The notes under the pieces are model-generated. The model was not told the DNA's origin and made no database searches. It saw only the letters and a program-made list of their open reading frames with translations. A DNA stretch of 64,000 bases from Mesocentrotus franciscanus (Eukaryota; Echinodermata; Echinoidea; Camarodonta; Strongylocentrotidae): NCBI GenBank assembly GCA_037976565.1, contig CP137674.1, positions 10,429,587 through 10,493,586 on the forward strand, written 5' to 3'. The first letter of the stretch is position 1; the number at the start of each line of letters is the position of its first letter. Position numbers and translations under genes: made by a program. Below are positions 37,690-49,950 of the stretch, one piece after another.

Positions 37690-38055
37690 TAGTTCTTTGA
37701 AGCTAAAAATTAAATTTTCAACTATTAGTGATGATTTCAGTTCGGGGACAGCCGAGGATAAAGCTACATAGCCAGCTAGTTTGTTGTTTAACATCCAGGC
37801 AAAGATGGAACAACTTACAAAACGATTTCACATTACAAAAATAAATGAAGTTTGGGCTAAAAAAGAGAGGAAGTTTAACATGGTACTGGATAAAATGGCC
37901 TTGTCAAAACATCTTGTTGTACATACCTGGAAGATAGATGTCACAGGCTCTGAAAAAATTCTTGGCAGAATATTTCTCCCACTGCCAATGAGTCTAATCT
38001 TGTGTAGCAGCATTTTATCCAAGGAAGATCTATGCAAACATTTAACACTACTCAC

Positions 38056-38165
38056 TGGGTTCCAGTCACTGTATCATCAGGTATGTCTCTGAAGGACTGC
38101 AGAACTGTTGACCAGTACCTACACAGCAAGCGACTCTTGTCTCAACAGCTTTGGGAGGTCAAAAC
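38056..38165 (-). other. Probable upstream exon of the TMEM69 transcript
   Basis: On the minus strand an acceptor with a strong pyrimidine tract (ends ...TTCTACTTCCAG, AG at 38167-38166) and a donor CCA|GTGAGT (GT at 38055-38054) bracket 110 bases. Joined to the acceptor at 37386, this exon carries an in-frame stop and no ATG in the DUF3429 frame, so it would be 5' untranslated. Joined instead to a weaker acceptor before 37231 (...TTGGGCAG|G), its third frame runs straight into the DUF3429 frame. Which join is used cannot be decided from sequence. Confidence 0.45.
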
Positions 38166-38169
38166 CTGG

Positions 38170-39515
38170 AAGTAGAAATAAAAAAAGAGAATTGCAGTAG
38201 AAATTTGATTAGTGGCCAAGATATAATAGGGGGACTTCAAACAAAAACTCCTTGGTTAACTGGAAGCAATAATAATCAAGAATCTCATGACTTATCTAAG
38301 AGGATAAATGTTTAAAACAAATTACCGATTTTCAAAAGTCATAACACAAACTGCAAAGGGGGAGGGGGTGAATAATTTAGAATGGGAATCATTGCATCTA
38401 CCCCTCTATGATTACATTTAACAAAGGCTTTTTATATTGTCCCCTCAAATTTAAAAGGGGGGAGCTGCTAGCTGCCATCCATCTTTGTCACTGATCTGTG
38501 TGAAATTTCATGATTTGAAACACTAAAATCTAAGCGAGGAGTTTACAGGACCTTTAAAAAGATTAATCACCTTTAATGTTTTATCAATAACAAAATCAAT
38601 TGATTCAATCAATCAATCAATCAGCACCACAGTTCAAGATGACTATTTCTGCTAAATTGGTGAAAAATGATGAAATAATTTGAACTGAATAGAAACTCAG
38701 AAATGTATTTGCGCATTTTTACTAATGGCTATTTTATAGGCATGAAACTTTGGAAAATTCATATCAGCATTGTGAATATCATTCATTAAATTTTCCTGCA
38801 TGAAACTTTAAGACCACTTCCAAATACAGGAAAGTTTCTGGTTAAATTTCAAACAGTCATGGTAGTAGATCTAGAGGTCTACAGATTTACACAAAATATC
38901 ATGGTTTGGTGTAGATTCGGACAAACGGTGATATAGTCATAGATTCAAGTTGACCGAACGATTCAGTCTCTGATATGGACGGTTGTTCCGCTGAGACTAC
39001 CGGTACGTCCGACTCCACTGACCCTCTCTATAGTAATACTAATAGTATACAGAGACTGAAGTGCATGATACGGCCAGTTGGTGGGGGGAGGATACGCAAT
39101 GCAGTTTGTGTGTGATTGCAGATCTCATCGCGCACAGTAACTCCAGGGAAATCCGCCGCTGAAAACGTCTATGCTCCCTGGGGTTACGCGCACAGTAGCT
39201 TCAAGCCCATAGGGCATAGACTAGCTGAAAGAAAGTCCTCATATTTTAATGTTTTACAATAATTTTCTATGTTTTACAATGATATAGTATATACAAATTA
39301 CATCTATATTCTTTCCAACCATCATTTTTTTAAAAACCAAACTGTCGAGTCTAGCGATTAAAAGAAAAATCGAGAGAAAACTTTTTGCCAGCAAAAATAG
39401 GCTAGTCACCCTGTTGTGCGTGCGGCAAGCAAGGGTTACTCACTCAGCACACAGCAGCACTGTTTGTGTAGACCTAGACCCTATATATATATATGTGGGG
39501 TTACTGTTTGTGTTA
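38170..39515. other. Intergenic stretch with a transposon fragment, no gene seen
   Basis: 'GGACGGTTGTTCCGCTGAGA' at 38978 repeats a block at 4014 inside the Tc1-like element. (TCAA)n lies at 38598-38620. Otherwise AT-rich. Confidence 0.4.
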
Positions 39516-39518
39516 GCC

Positions 39519-39922
39519 TTAAAGATACTATATCCCTTTTGCAGCCAACATCAAATTCTGTAGAACTTTGCAGGAATTATGAATATGTCATGTATGTCCT
39601 ATCTGTGAAATTTAAACGTTAGCAGTGTCCTAATATTCAAATTATGTAAGGAAACCTGTTTACTTGCTAGACTTCACTGTCAGACATTATTCAGTGACTG
39701 ACTGGCTTTTTTCATCTTTGGTAATAACATACATAAAATGAGCTGTAAAGGGTACATGAGCATTTGTCTACATCAATAACCCACTTCTTGTAATGGCCAA
39801 AATTAAACTGATTGAATCTTTGCGCAGCATAAAACGTACGACCATTCGGTACAATGGTCTGAAAAATCAGACTATTACTTACTGGCTCTATAGCTCCTGA
39901 GTCGATTCGCCAACTAATAGGC
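39519..39922. mobile_element. TTAA MITE family 3, truncated copy
   Basis: TTAAAGATACTATATCCCTT at 39519, then sequence collinear with 44542-45077 (inverse) and 49234-50406 up to 'caactaatag' at 39920, where it is interrupted by a hairpin and loses its right end. Its minus strand keeps the same open frame as the other two copies. Confidence 0.8.
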
Positions 39923-39924
39923 TA

Positions 39925-39968
39925 CCGTATAATGCGCTGTATAGTGTTATATACAGTGCATTATACGG
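39925..39968. mobile_element. 44-bp TA-flanked hairpin micro-element
   Basis: CCGTATAATGCGCTGTATA and its near-exact inverse TATACAGTGCATTATACGG around a short GTGTTA centre, flanked by TA (39923-39924; 39969-39970). Terminal CCGTA matches the larger TA elements at 20684 and 49339. Confidence 0.8.
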
Positions 39969-39970
39969 TA

Positions 39971-41209
39971 GCAGCATATTTACGGAAGTTCCATTCAGAG
40001 GTCAACACCATTGTCCGGAGATCGTAAATTCTCACGGTACACTTGAAAAGGGAGCTGGGCTGTATCTCTCTGGTAAGATATTCGCCAATATTTCGTTATT
40101 TTTACATCCAATTTTTAATTTTCATAAGCAATTAGGCGTAGAAGTGGCATACAATTCATCGAGGCCACTGTCCAATATTGGTCGGGTGTGGGAAGGGGTG
40201 ATTTTGGACGCATTTTAGGTTTTGTTTACCTGCCTCTCCGCATAGCCATGGGTCTATGGGAGGGAGCCAGTTAAGGCTTGGTGATATCAATATCAATATT
40301 TCACATTATTACCAAGCCCTTATGGCTAGTTTTTGTATGGGGGAAGGCTGACAAATGTCAGTTTGTTTCCCCATACCAGACGGTTATTTCTGTCTAGTCT
40401 TTACAACGCATGCCATGCCTGTACGTGGTCATACTCAAACTCATAATACTCGTATTTCTCTGGCCCGGCCCAGCCAGCCAAGACGCATGCCATGCCCCGC
40501 AACCCGGCAGGGGCCCGGCGCAGTAGAGCAAGGCTCCTGGCGCTGGCCCGAGAGATATTGTCATAAAGGTGTACCGAAGAAGTAATTCATTTACATATTC
40601 CAGAAATACAAAATTAAAATTAAAACTGGACACAAATCTTTACAATTTCATCGTCTTCCACAAAAAATCATTATGGGCACATTACAGGCACGGACAACAT
40701 TACAAAAAGGTAATTTCGCAAGATTTCCTCACCTTCTTTCTCTGGATCTGGGTTCGTTCGGCCGGCCGGATTCGGACTCCTCCCATGTGTTGATAGTCTA
40801 CGATCAAACCTTTTTTGTATGCTGTCGGTACATGTATTACTAATTTCAATGCAGCTAGCTCGGTATTTCAACAATTCCAAAGAAATAAAATTGACTTGAG
40901 CTGAATCTAAACCAGAATATCGGAAAAAGAGAAGAACAAAATGAAAGTTGAAAGTTTTTTGGGGGTTTTCGTTGGGGGGAAAAAAACGATATCAAATAAC
41001 AGGAAAATATTGCAGTAGGCCTATATTGAACTTTCTTGGCATTTCTTTCAATGATTTCTCACCAACAAAATTAGTGAAATCACGTTGCGTGAGTTCACTG
41101 CACTGGTAATGTTGGGAAGCTAGGAGAATGCTTTTTTGTGTGATTCCCGTGGAAGAAAAAACACACAAGAAATTCATGCCATACGACTTTTAGTACCGAT
41201 TGCAATTTG
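39971..41209. other. Intergenic stretch, no gene seen
   Basis: A GC-rich patch with CCCGGCAGGGGCCCGGCGC-type sequence lies at 40460-40555. No frame there has family resemblance. Confidence 0.3.
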
Positions 41210-41308
41210 TTAAAGGAGAAGTCCACCCTGATATTAAATCGGTTTTAATAGAAGCAGAAAATTATTCTTATTAAAACAAATTTATTATCAGGGTGGACTT
41301 CCCCTTCA
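41210..41308. mobile_element. Short hairpin derivative of a TTAA MITE
   Basis: TTAAAGGAGAAGTCCACCCT (41210) and a right end ATCAGGGTGGACTTCCCCTT are inverted repeats only about 60 bases apart; right TTAA lost. Terminus shared with 12822. Confidence 0.75.
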
Positions 41309-41854
41309 CTGCAACGAGTTTCAGTTTCATTTTTTTTTGTTTCCATATTTCACATGATACAAATATTACAATATAAAACAATTCTTTGTAAATTATAATT
41401 ACACCAAGGCAAATTAGATACATGTTACAAATTTAGTTATTGATGGAGTTATTTAACAGCTTTTACAAGAAGACGAATATATTTATTTGATAGTGAAATA
41501 TGGCAAAACCTAATAAAAAGCAAAGCTTGTAAAGAATAGGTTCCGTACAAAATATGATGAAGAAGATCGTCGATAATTTGACATGGCGCAGAAAGATTTT
41601 TAAAAAAAAGGTTAATGCAATATATCGTATAGTGCAAGTGCAACGATGTGAAAACAATTCAGGTGTGGTCACTGACTAAAATGAGAAATTCGAAATTCGA
41701 AATAAGATAAAATGCTGCCCATATAGCTCCTTAACAGGCTTGATATAGGATCTGGATAATATCTGGATTATTTAATATTAAATTTTGTATATCTATCTTC
41801 ACGTTGGTTGAATAGATGACTTTATTGTGTATTATAGGCAAAACAAATAAAGTA

Positions 41855-42021
41855 CAGTCAAACCTGCTTTAGTGACCACCTGTCTACAAAGACCACATTT
41901 TGTGTTTCCCCTGAAAATGGTTTCTCATTGAAACGGTGTACTAAAGGAACCTGTCTACAAAGACCACTGTTTTGTGTTTCTCTTGGGCGGTCGCTATATA
42001 TTATATAGACAGGTTTGACTG
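41855..42021. mobile_element. TA-flanked 167-bp MITE, CAGTCAAACCTG termini
   Basis: CAGTCAAACCTG at the left, CAGGTTTGACTG at the right, TA on both sides (41853-41854; 42022-42023). 'ctgtctacaaagaccac' is repeated inside (41880 and 41951). Confidence 0.85.
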
Positions 42022-43004
42022 TATAAGCAAATTGTGATTTCAGAAACCGGATACATTAAAAGTTCACAAAAATGACTTATTTTGAATTCTTATTTTTTTC
42101 TTCAAATCTTTAAGTGCATGCAAATGTACCACAATGAATGTTCAATTATAAATCCGTGTGATTACCATACTCTGGAATGAACCAATTCAATTAAGAATAA
42201 CAATGAAATGCACTAATGATACCTCAGTAAGTCTCGAGCATAGAAAATGGAAACTCTTCTTACTAGTTGGTCGCTAGTCCCATATAATATAACTGAGGAA
42301 GATCTGTAGTATAGGTTTTTGCGGCCAATTTCACACTTTTTTCATTCAAATTCATGAACGTGCATTCAAATTCACATAGAGGTCGCACGCATGTGAATTC
42401 GGGCATTCAAATTCAAAATCGGAGCAATCAATTTCATTTATCGGCACTCTTATTCATCTTCGGTGAAATCAAATTCACGCATGTGCGTACAATTTCCTAC
42501 TTCGTGCATTCAAATTAACGCGGCGCTCACGATGAGTCTGTTTGGGGCATTCAATTTCATTTTGGGGTGATCAATTTCCTACTACGTGCATTCAATTTAG
42601 TGTAATATTGAGAGGGATTTCAAATAAGAGGAAAACTTTGATTTCTTTAAATAGATTACTTGGGATTATTGTTAATCACTGTTACACAGTTTAGTTATTG
42701 TTTTTGTTTATCTGACAATAATTGTTGCTCTTTGATAATGTATTTGATTATCATATCGCCAATTATATATAAACATGAATATCCCGTACTACACCTTTCT
42801 TTCAATATGTATGTATACAAGTCCTAAATAATTGGAAACATTGATAGAGTTTTATAACATAAAAACTAGTGTTTTGGAGATGATGTCTGCAATAGTACTG
42901 CGGAAATGTATTTTCCCTCAATTAAAAAAAAATCAAATTCTTTGAAATGCATCTTTCCACAAACTTGAATGAAAAGACTTTTTCAATGAAATTGTTCGTT
43001 TGTA

Positions 43005-43007
<3 letters not shown>

Positions 43008-43057
<50 letters not shown>
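43008..43057. repeat. (AT)n microsatellite
   Basis: About 25 uninterrupted AT dinucleotides; self-complementary and prone to cruciform formation. Confidence 0.97.
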
Positions 43058-43059
<2 letters not shown>

Positions 43060-43079
43060 AGTTATGTGTTTCTGTTTCT

Positions 43080-43300
43080 CTATCACACCCTTTCTCTCTC
43101 CTTCTCTCTCTCTCTCTCTCTCCCATGTCACCCTCTTCCCCCCTCTCTCTGTCTCTCTCTCTCTCACTCTCTCGCTCTCTGTCTCTCCCCAATCTGTCCC
43201 CCTCTCCCCCTTTCTCTCCCCTTTCTCTCTCTCTCTCTCTCTCTGTCGCTCTCTCTCTCTCTCTCTAATCTCTCTCCCTCAACTTTTCTCCCCTTTTCTC
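43080..43300. repeat. (CT)n tract
   Basis: Pyrimidine-rich with several uninterrupted (CT) blocks, inside the 42311-44253 element. Confidence 0.95.
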
Positions 43301-44541
43301 TTTTACCAGCCACCCATTTTTGTTATATATATATTTTTTTACCTCTTTTTTGGTAGGCCTAATCAGATATGATAAGCTGAATATCAGTCACCTATGGATC
43401 CAAAGACACTTCCTATAAAGATATACTTTGCTGATGAAATCACACATTATTAAACACGGATAACATTAGTATACTTCACCCATCCAAAGAGAAGCATTCA
43501 CAAGTTTACAATACTCGGACATAACACTGAGTCCACCACCAAATAAACAAAACTTTTGAAATTGTCTTATCTTAGGAATATCTTGGTGTGTGCATTTATA
43601 TATATATATTGAATATGCCACGAAAAGTGTGATATTTGTACAATATTTGATGAGTTGAAAGGGATAAAGTAACCGAATGTCATTTTGGATGATACGCACT
43701 TCACAAAATATTCCCCCCATATTTCTTAAGCAGTTTCTGCAGTTTTCATATACACTGTATACAGCTTTTTGTTATATGTGTATGCCATGAGTAATATGGC
43801 AAGTTATATATTCATGTGTTTAACTTTTTGTTAGCTGAGAGAATTACAAATGATAATAAACAAAGATAATGCAAATTTCATGATAATGAAGCCTACATTA
43901 TTCGAAAACTGAGCAAAAAAGCTTCTCAAAGACCCCAAAGAAACTAAACGCAATAATTGTTTTGAAATTGATTGCACTTAGTTCAAACATGCTTGCTCAT
44001 TCACGAATTTGAATGGCCAACGAGGTACTGTAGCCGGCATTAGATGAATTTGAATGCTCTTTGCATGAAATGTACGCTCTTAGTCAACATTTGAATGACC
44101 CGATTTGACAATTGACTGCACGGATAGTGAATTTGAATGACGGAGTTTGAATTTGAAAGCTGATTCAACGCTGCGAGTGCAAATTGCGCGAATTCAAATG
44201 CTCGGAATATGAAATTGAATGAGAAAAGTGTGAAATTGGCCGCAAAAACCTATATTAATTGCAAATGCAGTGAATCCTTTTGTATTTACAAGAGCTGTAG
44301 AGAGGCAATATAGTCTTCGTACTGCGAAATTCGGGGGCCGATTGATTCAAGGGGGCGCCTCTTCTTAAATAATTAATGTCAAAGAGGTCGCCCCCGATAT
44401 TCGAAACTATGAAAGGGAATGGTCTATTTTAATGCTGCATATCCCCATAGGAGAAGAGATAAGAAAGGATAGATAGTAGCTCAGAATTTTGGTAAAAAAT
44501 TATGCTCTATAGACTTAAGTCCAAAGAAGGATAGACCTTAA

Positions 44542-45077
44542 TTAAAGGTACTATGTCCCATTTGCAGGCCAAAAAAATAAAAAGGTTAAATTCCAACGGT
44601 ATTTGAAAGAAAATACTAATTTAGAACTTCCCTAAAAAAGGGGGCTTGAAAATGTCTTTAAGTGGGAAAATAACGACTATTAGTTGTCGAATCGACTTAG
44701 GAGCTATAGAGCCAGTAAGTAATAGTCTGATTTTTCAGACCATTGTACCGAATGGTCGTACGTTTTATGCTGCGCAAAGATTCAATCAGTTTAATTTTGG
44801 CCATTACAAGAAGTGGGTTATTGATGTAGACAAATGCTCATGTACCCTTTACAGCTCATTTTATGTATGTTATTACCAAAGATGAAAAAAACAGTCAGTC
44901 ACTCAATAGTGTCTGACAGTGAAGTCTAGCAAGTAAACGGGTTTCCTTGCATAATTTGAATATTAGGACACTGCTAACGTTTAAATTTCACAGATAGGAC
45001 ATACATGACATATTCATAATTCCTGCAAAGTTCTACAGAATTTGATGTTGGCTGCAAAAGGGACATAGTATCTTTAA
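44542..45077. mobile_element. TTAA MITE family 3, complete copy (536 bp)
   Basis: TTAAAGGTACTATGTCCCAT (44542) and GGGACATAGTATCTTTAA (to 45077) are inverted repeats with terminal TTAA. Contains a frame of about 79 codons (44646-44885, plus) also open in both other copies. Confidence 0.88.
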
Positions 45078-45429
45078 AGCCGGTCTGCACTTGTTTGGCC
45101 AGGAGGGATTAAACCTCCCAGGTGGTCACTGACAGGTGGTTATCTCATCAACTCAGCTCCCAATTAACATAAGAAAAAGAGGATCATGGGGGAACAACGC
45201 GGGCACCGCTTAGGCATTGTTTTCTATATAGAGGGAGCAAGTAGCTACAAGTAGTGCAGTGGGAGGAGTAGGAGGAGGAGGGAAAAGGTGGAGGAGAAAA
45301 AGAAGACTGTACTTTTGCCTGAACTCCCCCATCAGTTCGGCCTATATAGGCCAGTTATTATTATTTTTTTTTGCAGAATTGCAATTTGATTTAGATTATT
45401 TTGCTTAGAAGAATACGGAATGTATAGAA

Positions 45430-45683
45430 AAGAAGAACAAGAAGAAGAAGAAGAAGCCCTCTTCGAGGAGGAGGAGGAGAAGAAGAAGAAGAAGAAGAAG
45501 AAAAAGAAGAAGAAGAAGAAGAAGAAGAAGAAGAAGAAGAAGAAGGAAGAGAAGAAGAAGAATAAAGAGAATAACTTAAGAAGAAGAAGAATTAGGGAAA
45601 AAAAGAAGACAAAAAATGAGAATAATTGTAGAGGTCAAGAAGAAGTAGTAAAAGAATAAGGTGAAGCAGAAGAGGAAAAAGAA

Positions 45684-45718
<35 letters not shown>

Positions 45719-45895
45719 AGAAGAAGACGAAGAAGAAGAAGAAGAAGAGACAGAAGAAGAAGAAGAAGAAGAAGGCCTAGAAGAAGAAGGTGAAGAAGAA
45801 GATGAAGAAGAAGAAGAAAAAGAAAAAGAAGAAGAAGGAGAAGAAGAAGAAGAAGAAGAAGAAGAAGAAGAAGAAGAAGAAAACAGAAGAAGACG
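45430..45895. repeat. Long (GAA)n/(TTC)n tract
   Basis: Nearly pure A/G for about 470 bases, mainly GAA with GGA/AAA interruptions. Predicted Lys/Glu proteins across it are artefacts. Confidence 0.97.
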
Positions 45896-45899
45896 TGTG

Positions 45900-47448
45900 T
45901 ATTTTTGCCTTATATCCCCATCAGGTATATGCCTTTATAGGTCAGCCCATTATCCAATTGAAGTGGGCAAAACTTGTTTTTCATTTAATGTAACTTTTAT
46001 ACCAAAATTCCGGAAGGGGACAGGGAATCAGTTGCATAATTTATTATTACCACATGAACAATAAAATTCGAAATTGAACGTAACTATCATCCTTCGAGCG
46101 TTTATATATAAAATCAAAATTATTTTGCTCAACCCCACCCTCCGCCCCCCCCCCTTTCACCAAGATGTGTCTTTCTTTCTTTTTTATTAATTATTGAAAC
46201 AAAACAAATTAATTGAGAATTAAAATGGAGGTCAATCTTGTTGTTATTGAGAGAGTCTGTTTTTGTTGCCGACTAGTATCTCGTCGTTTACGAGATTTAC
46301 TGTTACATGCACTACGATAACGAGATTACGAGCGCAAAAAAAAGCTGGCGATAACATCCTCCATGTTGCTTTACTTTATGAAGCCAATGCATGCTCGAGA
46401 TAGGAAAAACCACACAACAACAAAACGCGGAATTGATTGAATATTTTTGTTTCACTGACGATTACAGTTGAACACTCCAACGATACACTTAAAATTGACC
46501 AGCTGCTGATTCTATAAAATATTTTCACACATTTAAGCTGAAAGAAACCAGTCGAAAGCTTTTCTGAGGTAATGTAAGCATCGTTCTTTGTGGTCATTTT
46601 GTTCTCGGTTGAAGTGGATTTTTTTTTCGCGGGACGCTTCGCTGTAACGTTGATAGCCGTGTAATTCAGTGCACATTGCAACGGTTTTCATGTTGTGCAA
46701 TTCAAGTCGATTACATCTACTGATCTAGATCTAGTAACTTTCGTCATGTAACTAAGACAGCCCTTTTCATTTAACATTATTAGAGGAGATTATATGTTTA
46801 TAATTATTTAACTTGTACAATAATGTTGGACATAATAATTATTGTTTTTGATTTTAAACTTGTTAAAGTTTAAAGTTAAAACGAATCATCAATTCATCTG
46901 AATTCTGATGTCCAAATCCAATGCTGAATGAAGCCTGAAGTTGAAGTTTGAACACTTAACTCGTCTTCAAATATGTTGCATCCCCAGGATCCGGAGTTCT
47001 CCACTCTCCAGGACAAAGAGAGTGGAGGAATTCGACAAAAGAAGAAGATGAAAAGTAGAGAAGAAAAAGAAGAAGAAATTAAGAACAAGAGTCATAGTCA
47101 AGAGAAGTCTGAGTAGAACTAGGGTCTAGAAGAAGAAGAGAAAAAAAGGAGGAGAGGAAGAAGGATGTTAATTTTAGTGTGAAAATCAATGCAATATGTG
47201 ATCTGGACATGTCACATAGCACATGCCTGGAGTGATATTTCATGTTCTTCAACTTGAGTTCAGGATCATTCCATGTTTTGTAACTTTTAAACAGAGAAGG
47301 AAATCCTACAGTTAGTGTGTGTGCGTTGATCGATCATGTTGATCGAAAGTTCAGTCTGCATGGTGACTGAGTGTGTGCTATGCCATATGAATAATTTGCA
47401 GCTGCTAACTAAAGCAGTTTCCAAATAAGCTAAAAGTTTTTGAGAAAC
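45900..47448. other. Intergenic stretch, no gene seen
   Basis: AT-rich; a smaller GAAGAA patch at 47035-47165 on the same strand as the main GAA tract. No supportable ORF. Confidence 0.3.
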
Positions 47449-48467
47449 TAGGGGTTGTTTCATGAAACCAACTCCATGACGGTCATATCCTTGTCCGTGA
47501 CCTACGGAGATGTCAGGAAGCGGACAACCTGTTTCACAAAACCATGAATCACGATGAGCGACAAATCCATGAATTCAAACTATCGGCTAAAATTAAAAAT
47601 ACAGTCTTTGCCACGATCCATCAGATTTTATCCTGAATTACCAAAAGAGATTACATATATGAGGCTTAATTTCACTCAAACTGTTTGAAAAAGTAAAAAT
47701 ATTAGTAACTGGTAGCAAAAATGATGCAAACATTCAATTTGCATGAAAACATGTACATTGTATGATGTTTTACTAATGATACATGTAGACCTAGATCTAC
47801 ATGTATGTATAAAATTGATGAAACTCAAGGTTGCTTTGGCGACGAGCAAATGGAAATTTGCAAGTAAGAGGATACCATAACTCAGACATAACCAATCAAA
47901 AGAAGACCCTGATTTAATTTTAGTTTTAAAAAATAATGAAAATAAGATATTTTATGACTCAGTTTTTTAAACATTTATTTATCAAATAATTATTTGATAT
48001 GATTTGTATCAATGTTATGCTTAAAAATGAAAACAATGCATACAAATACCTACACAAAAAATTGTCATTCTCATGTAATTGCAGACTGTTCAATCTCCAG
48101 CGATTTTTCTATGGTAGACCGAGGTATGGACAAATATTGTTTTCCTTTTTACTTGTTAAGTTATTAAAACCTTATAAGAACAGTTTGTATAATGTATACT
48201 TGTATGATGCTTTTATATACAGTGAAATGAGAGCTTGAAGATCAAGAAATAAGTTTTAAACTAAATTGTAAATTTTCATTTTTTCGCTGCCCATAGACTA
48301 ACTTAAAGTTGCCTTGAGATGTCGTTCTAAAAAGATATGACAGATTTGGAGTTGTCGCTCAAAGACAGTTTCGTGAAACACTTAACGAACAAGTTGAGCG
48401 ACAGCGGCGAGATTTCGTTGATCCTGTAGTTATGATGGTTTCGAGAAACGACCCCCAGGACATTCTG
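47449..48467. mobile_element. 1-kb inverted-repeat element, GGGTTGTTTC termini
   Basis: GGGGTTGTTTCATGAAACC at the left mirrors GGTTTCGAGAAACGACCCCC at the right, and inner 'acaacctgtttcac' and 'gatgagcgacaaatcc' recur inverted ('gtgaaacacttaacg', 'ttgagcgacag'). No coding capacity seen. Confidence 0.6.
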
Positions 48468-48469
48468 TC

Positions 48470-49230
48470 TAGATGGCAATTTTTTCAAATAAAACAACTT
48501 TGGACTTTTTTACCCTAAGACCAAGGCTGGTTTATATTAAACTTAAAGGTAAAGGTAAAACTAAAGTAACCTGAAAAAACATGGTGAGGTAGCCATTCTG
48601 GATTTTGCTAAAATTACAATATTTTACAGTGCTTGAATAGTACATACATGTATACATGTAGGTCACTACATTAGTCCCTACATTAGACACTCACAGGGAA
48701 AAAAATACTTAAAAAATTTCGGGGGCTACTTTTCAAGCTTGCTTGCATGAAAATAACACTCTTTAATTTGTTTTGCATTGAACTCTATGCAAATTTTCGG
48801 GGGCTCTTTTTAGCATTTCGGGGGCTAATTTGCCCCGAGCCCCCGTGTATTTTTTTCACTGGACACTCAAACTCATTCTGTACTTGAAAATACCCCACCG
48901 ATAACATTATGTGAATAACCAATGCATAAAGTCACTTGGAGTCAGGTTTAGTTTTGGATGATGTTTAAAAATAAAGTTTAGTTCTGGTCCTGCAATTGCA
49001 TTGTGAAGGAAATGTTGTGGAATCAATCAGAAAAGGTTGATCATCTAGCATATAAGTATTGGTGTGTACTGCAAGGTTCTAGAATCATCAAAATGATAAG
49101 AAATTTGGCCCAGTCTTGGTAAAGTTGCAAGCACTGTACACAGAAAGGTGTATATGAGACTACACGAACATGTGGCATAAAAATCTGTCCAGATTTTTTA
49201 TGCTGTTACATGACATATTTAGAATACAGT
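48470..49230. other. Intergenic stretch, no gene seen
   Basis: 'TTTCGGGGGCT' occurs three times (48717, 48797, 48817), with a GGGGGCT..AGCCCCC inverted pair near 48820-48845. Otherwise AT-rich. Confidence 0.35.
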
Positions 49231-49338
49231 GTATTAAAGATACTATGTCCCTTTTACAGCCAACATCAAATTCTGTAGAACTTTGCAGGAATTATGAATA
49301 TGTCATGTATATGTCCTATCTGTGAAATTTAAACATTA

Positions 49339-49950
49339 CCGTAAATCTCCGTGTATAAGGCGCACCTGTGTATAAGGCGCACCCCTATTTTTGAGATTTA
49401 AAAAAAAAAAAAAAAAAAATTTTTTTTTTTTTTTTGTGTGTGCCGACTCTGACTCTGTCGGCAGCAAGCCAGGTCTGTGTTAAAAAACCCACACGGGGAA
49501 GGACTTTCATTTAACTGCGAGGTGCAGTTGAAGGCTTTAGAAGAAAGTGTAAGATCATTAATGTAAATTAAAAACAGTAGAGGACCTAGGATAGGACCTT
49601 GTGGTATGCCATGTGTAATTTGGAGGAATTATTATTATAAACTATTATTGAGATCTATTAGAGATTACTTTCAAACCAAGATGACAGATAAATTTGAGTG
49701 TTGTTCTAGTTTCCGAGTGGTGAGTCAACACACCGATTACTGAGCTGGGAGGCATTGCCAGGCATAGTGCCAGGTGGAGGGGCTTAAATCGAAACTTTAA
49801 AAAAAAAAGATTTTTATTTTATTTTTTTATTTTATTTTTTTTATTTATTTTATTTTTTATTTTTTTTTTGTACCCGTGTATAAGACGCACCCCCGACTTT
49901 CAATTTTTTTCGGCGGCAAAAAAGTGCGCCTTATACACGGAGATTTACGG
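49339..49950. mobile_element. TA-flanked element nested in the family 3 MITE (612 bp)
   Basis: CCGTAAATCTCCGTGTATAA and its inverse TTATACACGGAGATTTACGG, flanked by duplicated TA (49337-49338; 49951-49952). The matching sites at 39620 and 44975 are uninterrupted with a single TA. Inner 'aaggcgcaccc' blocks are also inverted. Carries a retrotransposon fragment. Confidence 0.92.
49440..49800 (-). pseudogene. LINE reverse-transcriptase fragment
   Basis: The minus strand translates to ITHGIPQGPILGPLLFLIYI followed by NDL (codons near 49620-49550), the conserved fingers/palm block of non-LTR reverse transcriptases. WFESNL just upstream on that strand matches the family's WFESYL-type motif. Stops and frame changes on both sides show it is dead. 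It lies wholly within the 49339-49950 element. Confidence 0.85.

Larger units (their letters stand above)
42311..44253. mobile_element. 1.9-kb non-autonomous transposon with subterminal motif arrays
   Basis: TATAGGTTTTTGCGGCCAAT continues into CACACTTTT.TCATTCAA and is mirrored at the right end to form inverted repeats of about 40 bases. Inside each end, over some 280 bases, roughly ten degenerate copies of (G)CATTCAAATTCA are spaced 15-40 bases apart, in direct orientation at the left and inverse at the right. The interior holds (AT)n (43008-43057) and CT tracts (43080-43290) and no transposase frame. Superfamily not recognised. Confidence 0.85.

Noticed and set aside
42922..43372. Ser/Leu and Arg/Glu ORFs of up to 141 codons
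   Set aside because: They read through (AT)n and (CT)n repeats inside a transposon.
45420..45993. Lys/Glu-rich ORFs
   Set aside because: Translation of a GAA microsatellite, not protein-coding.
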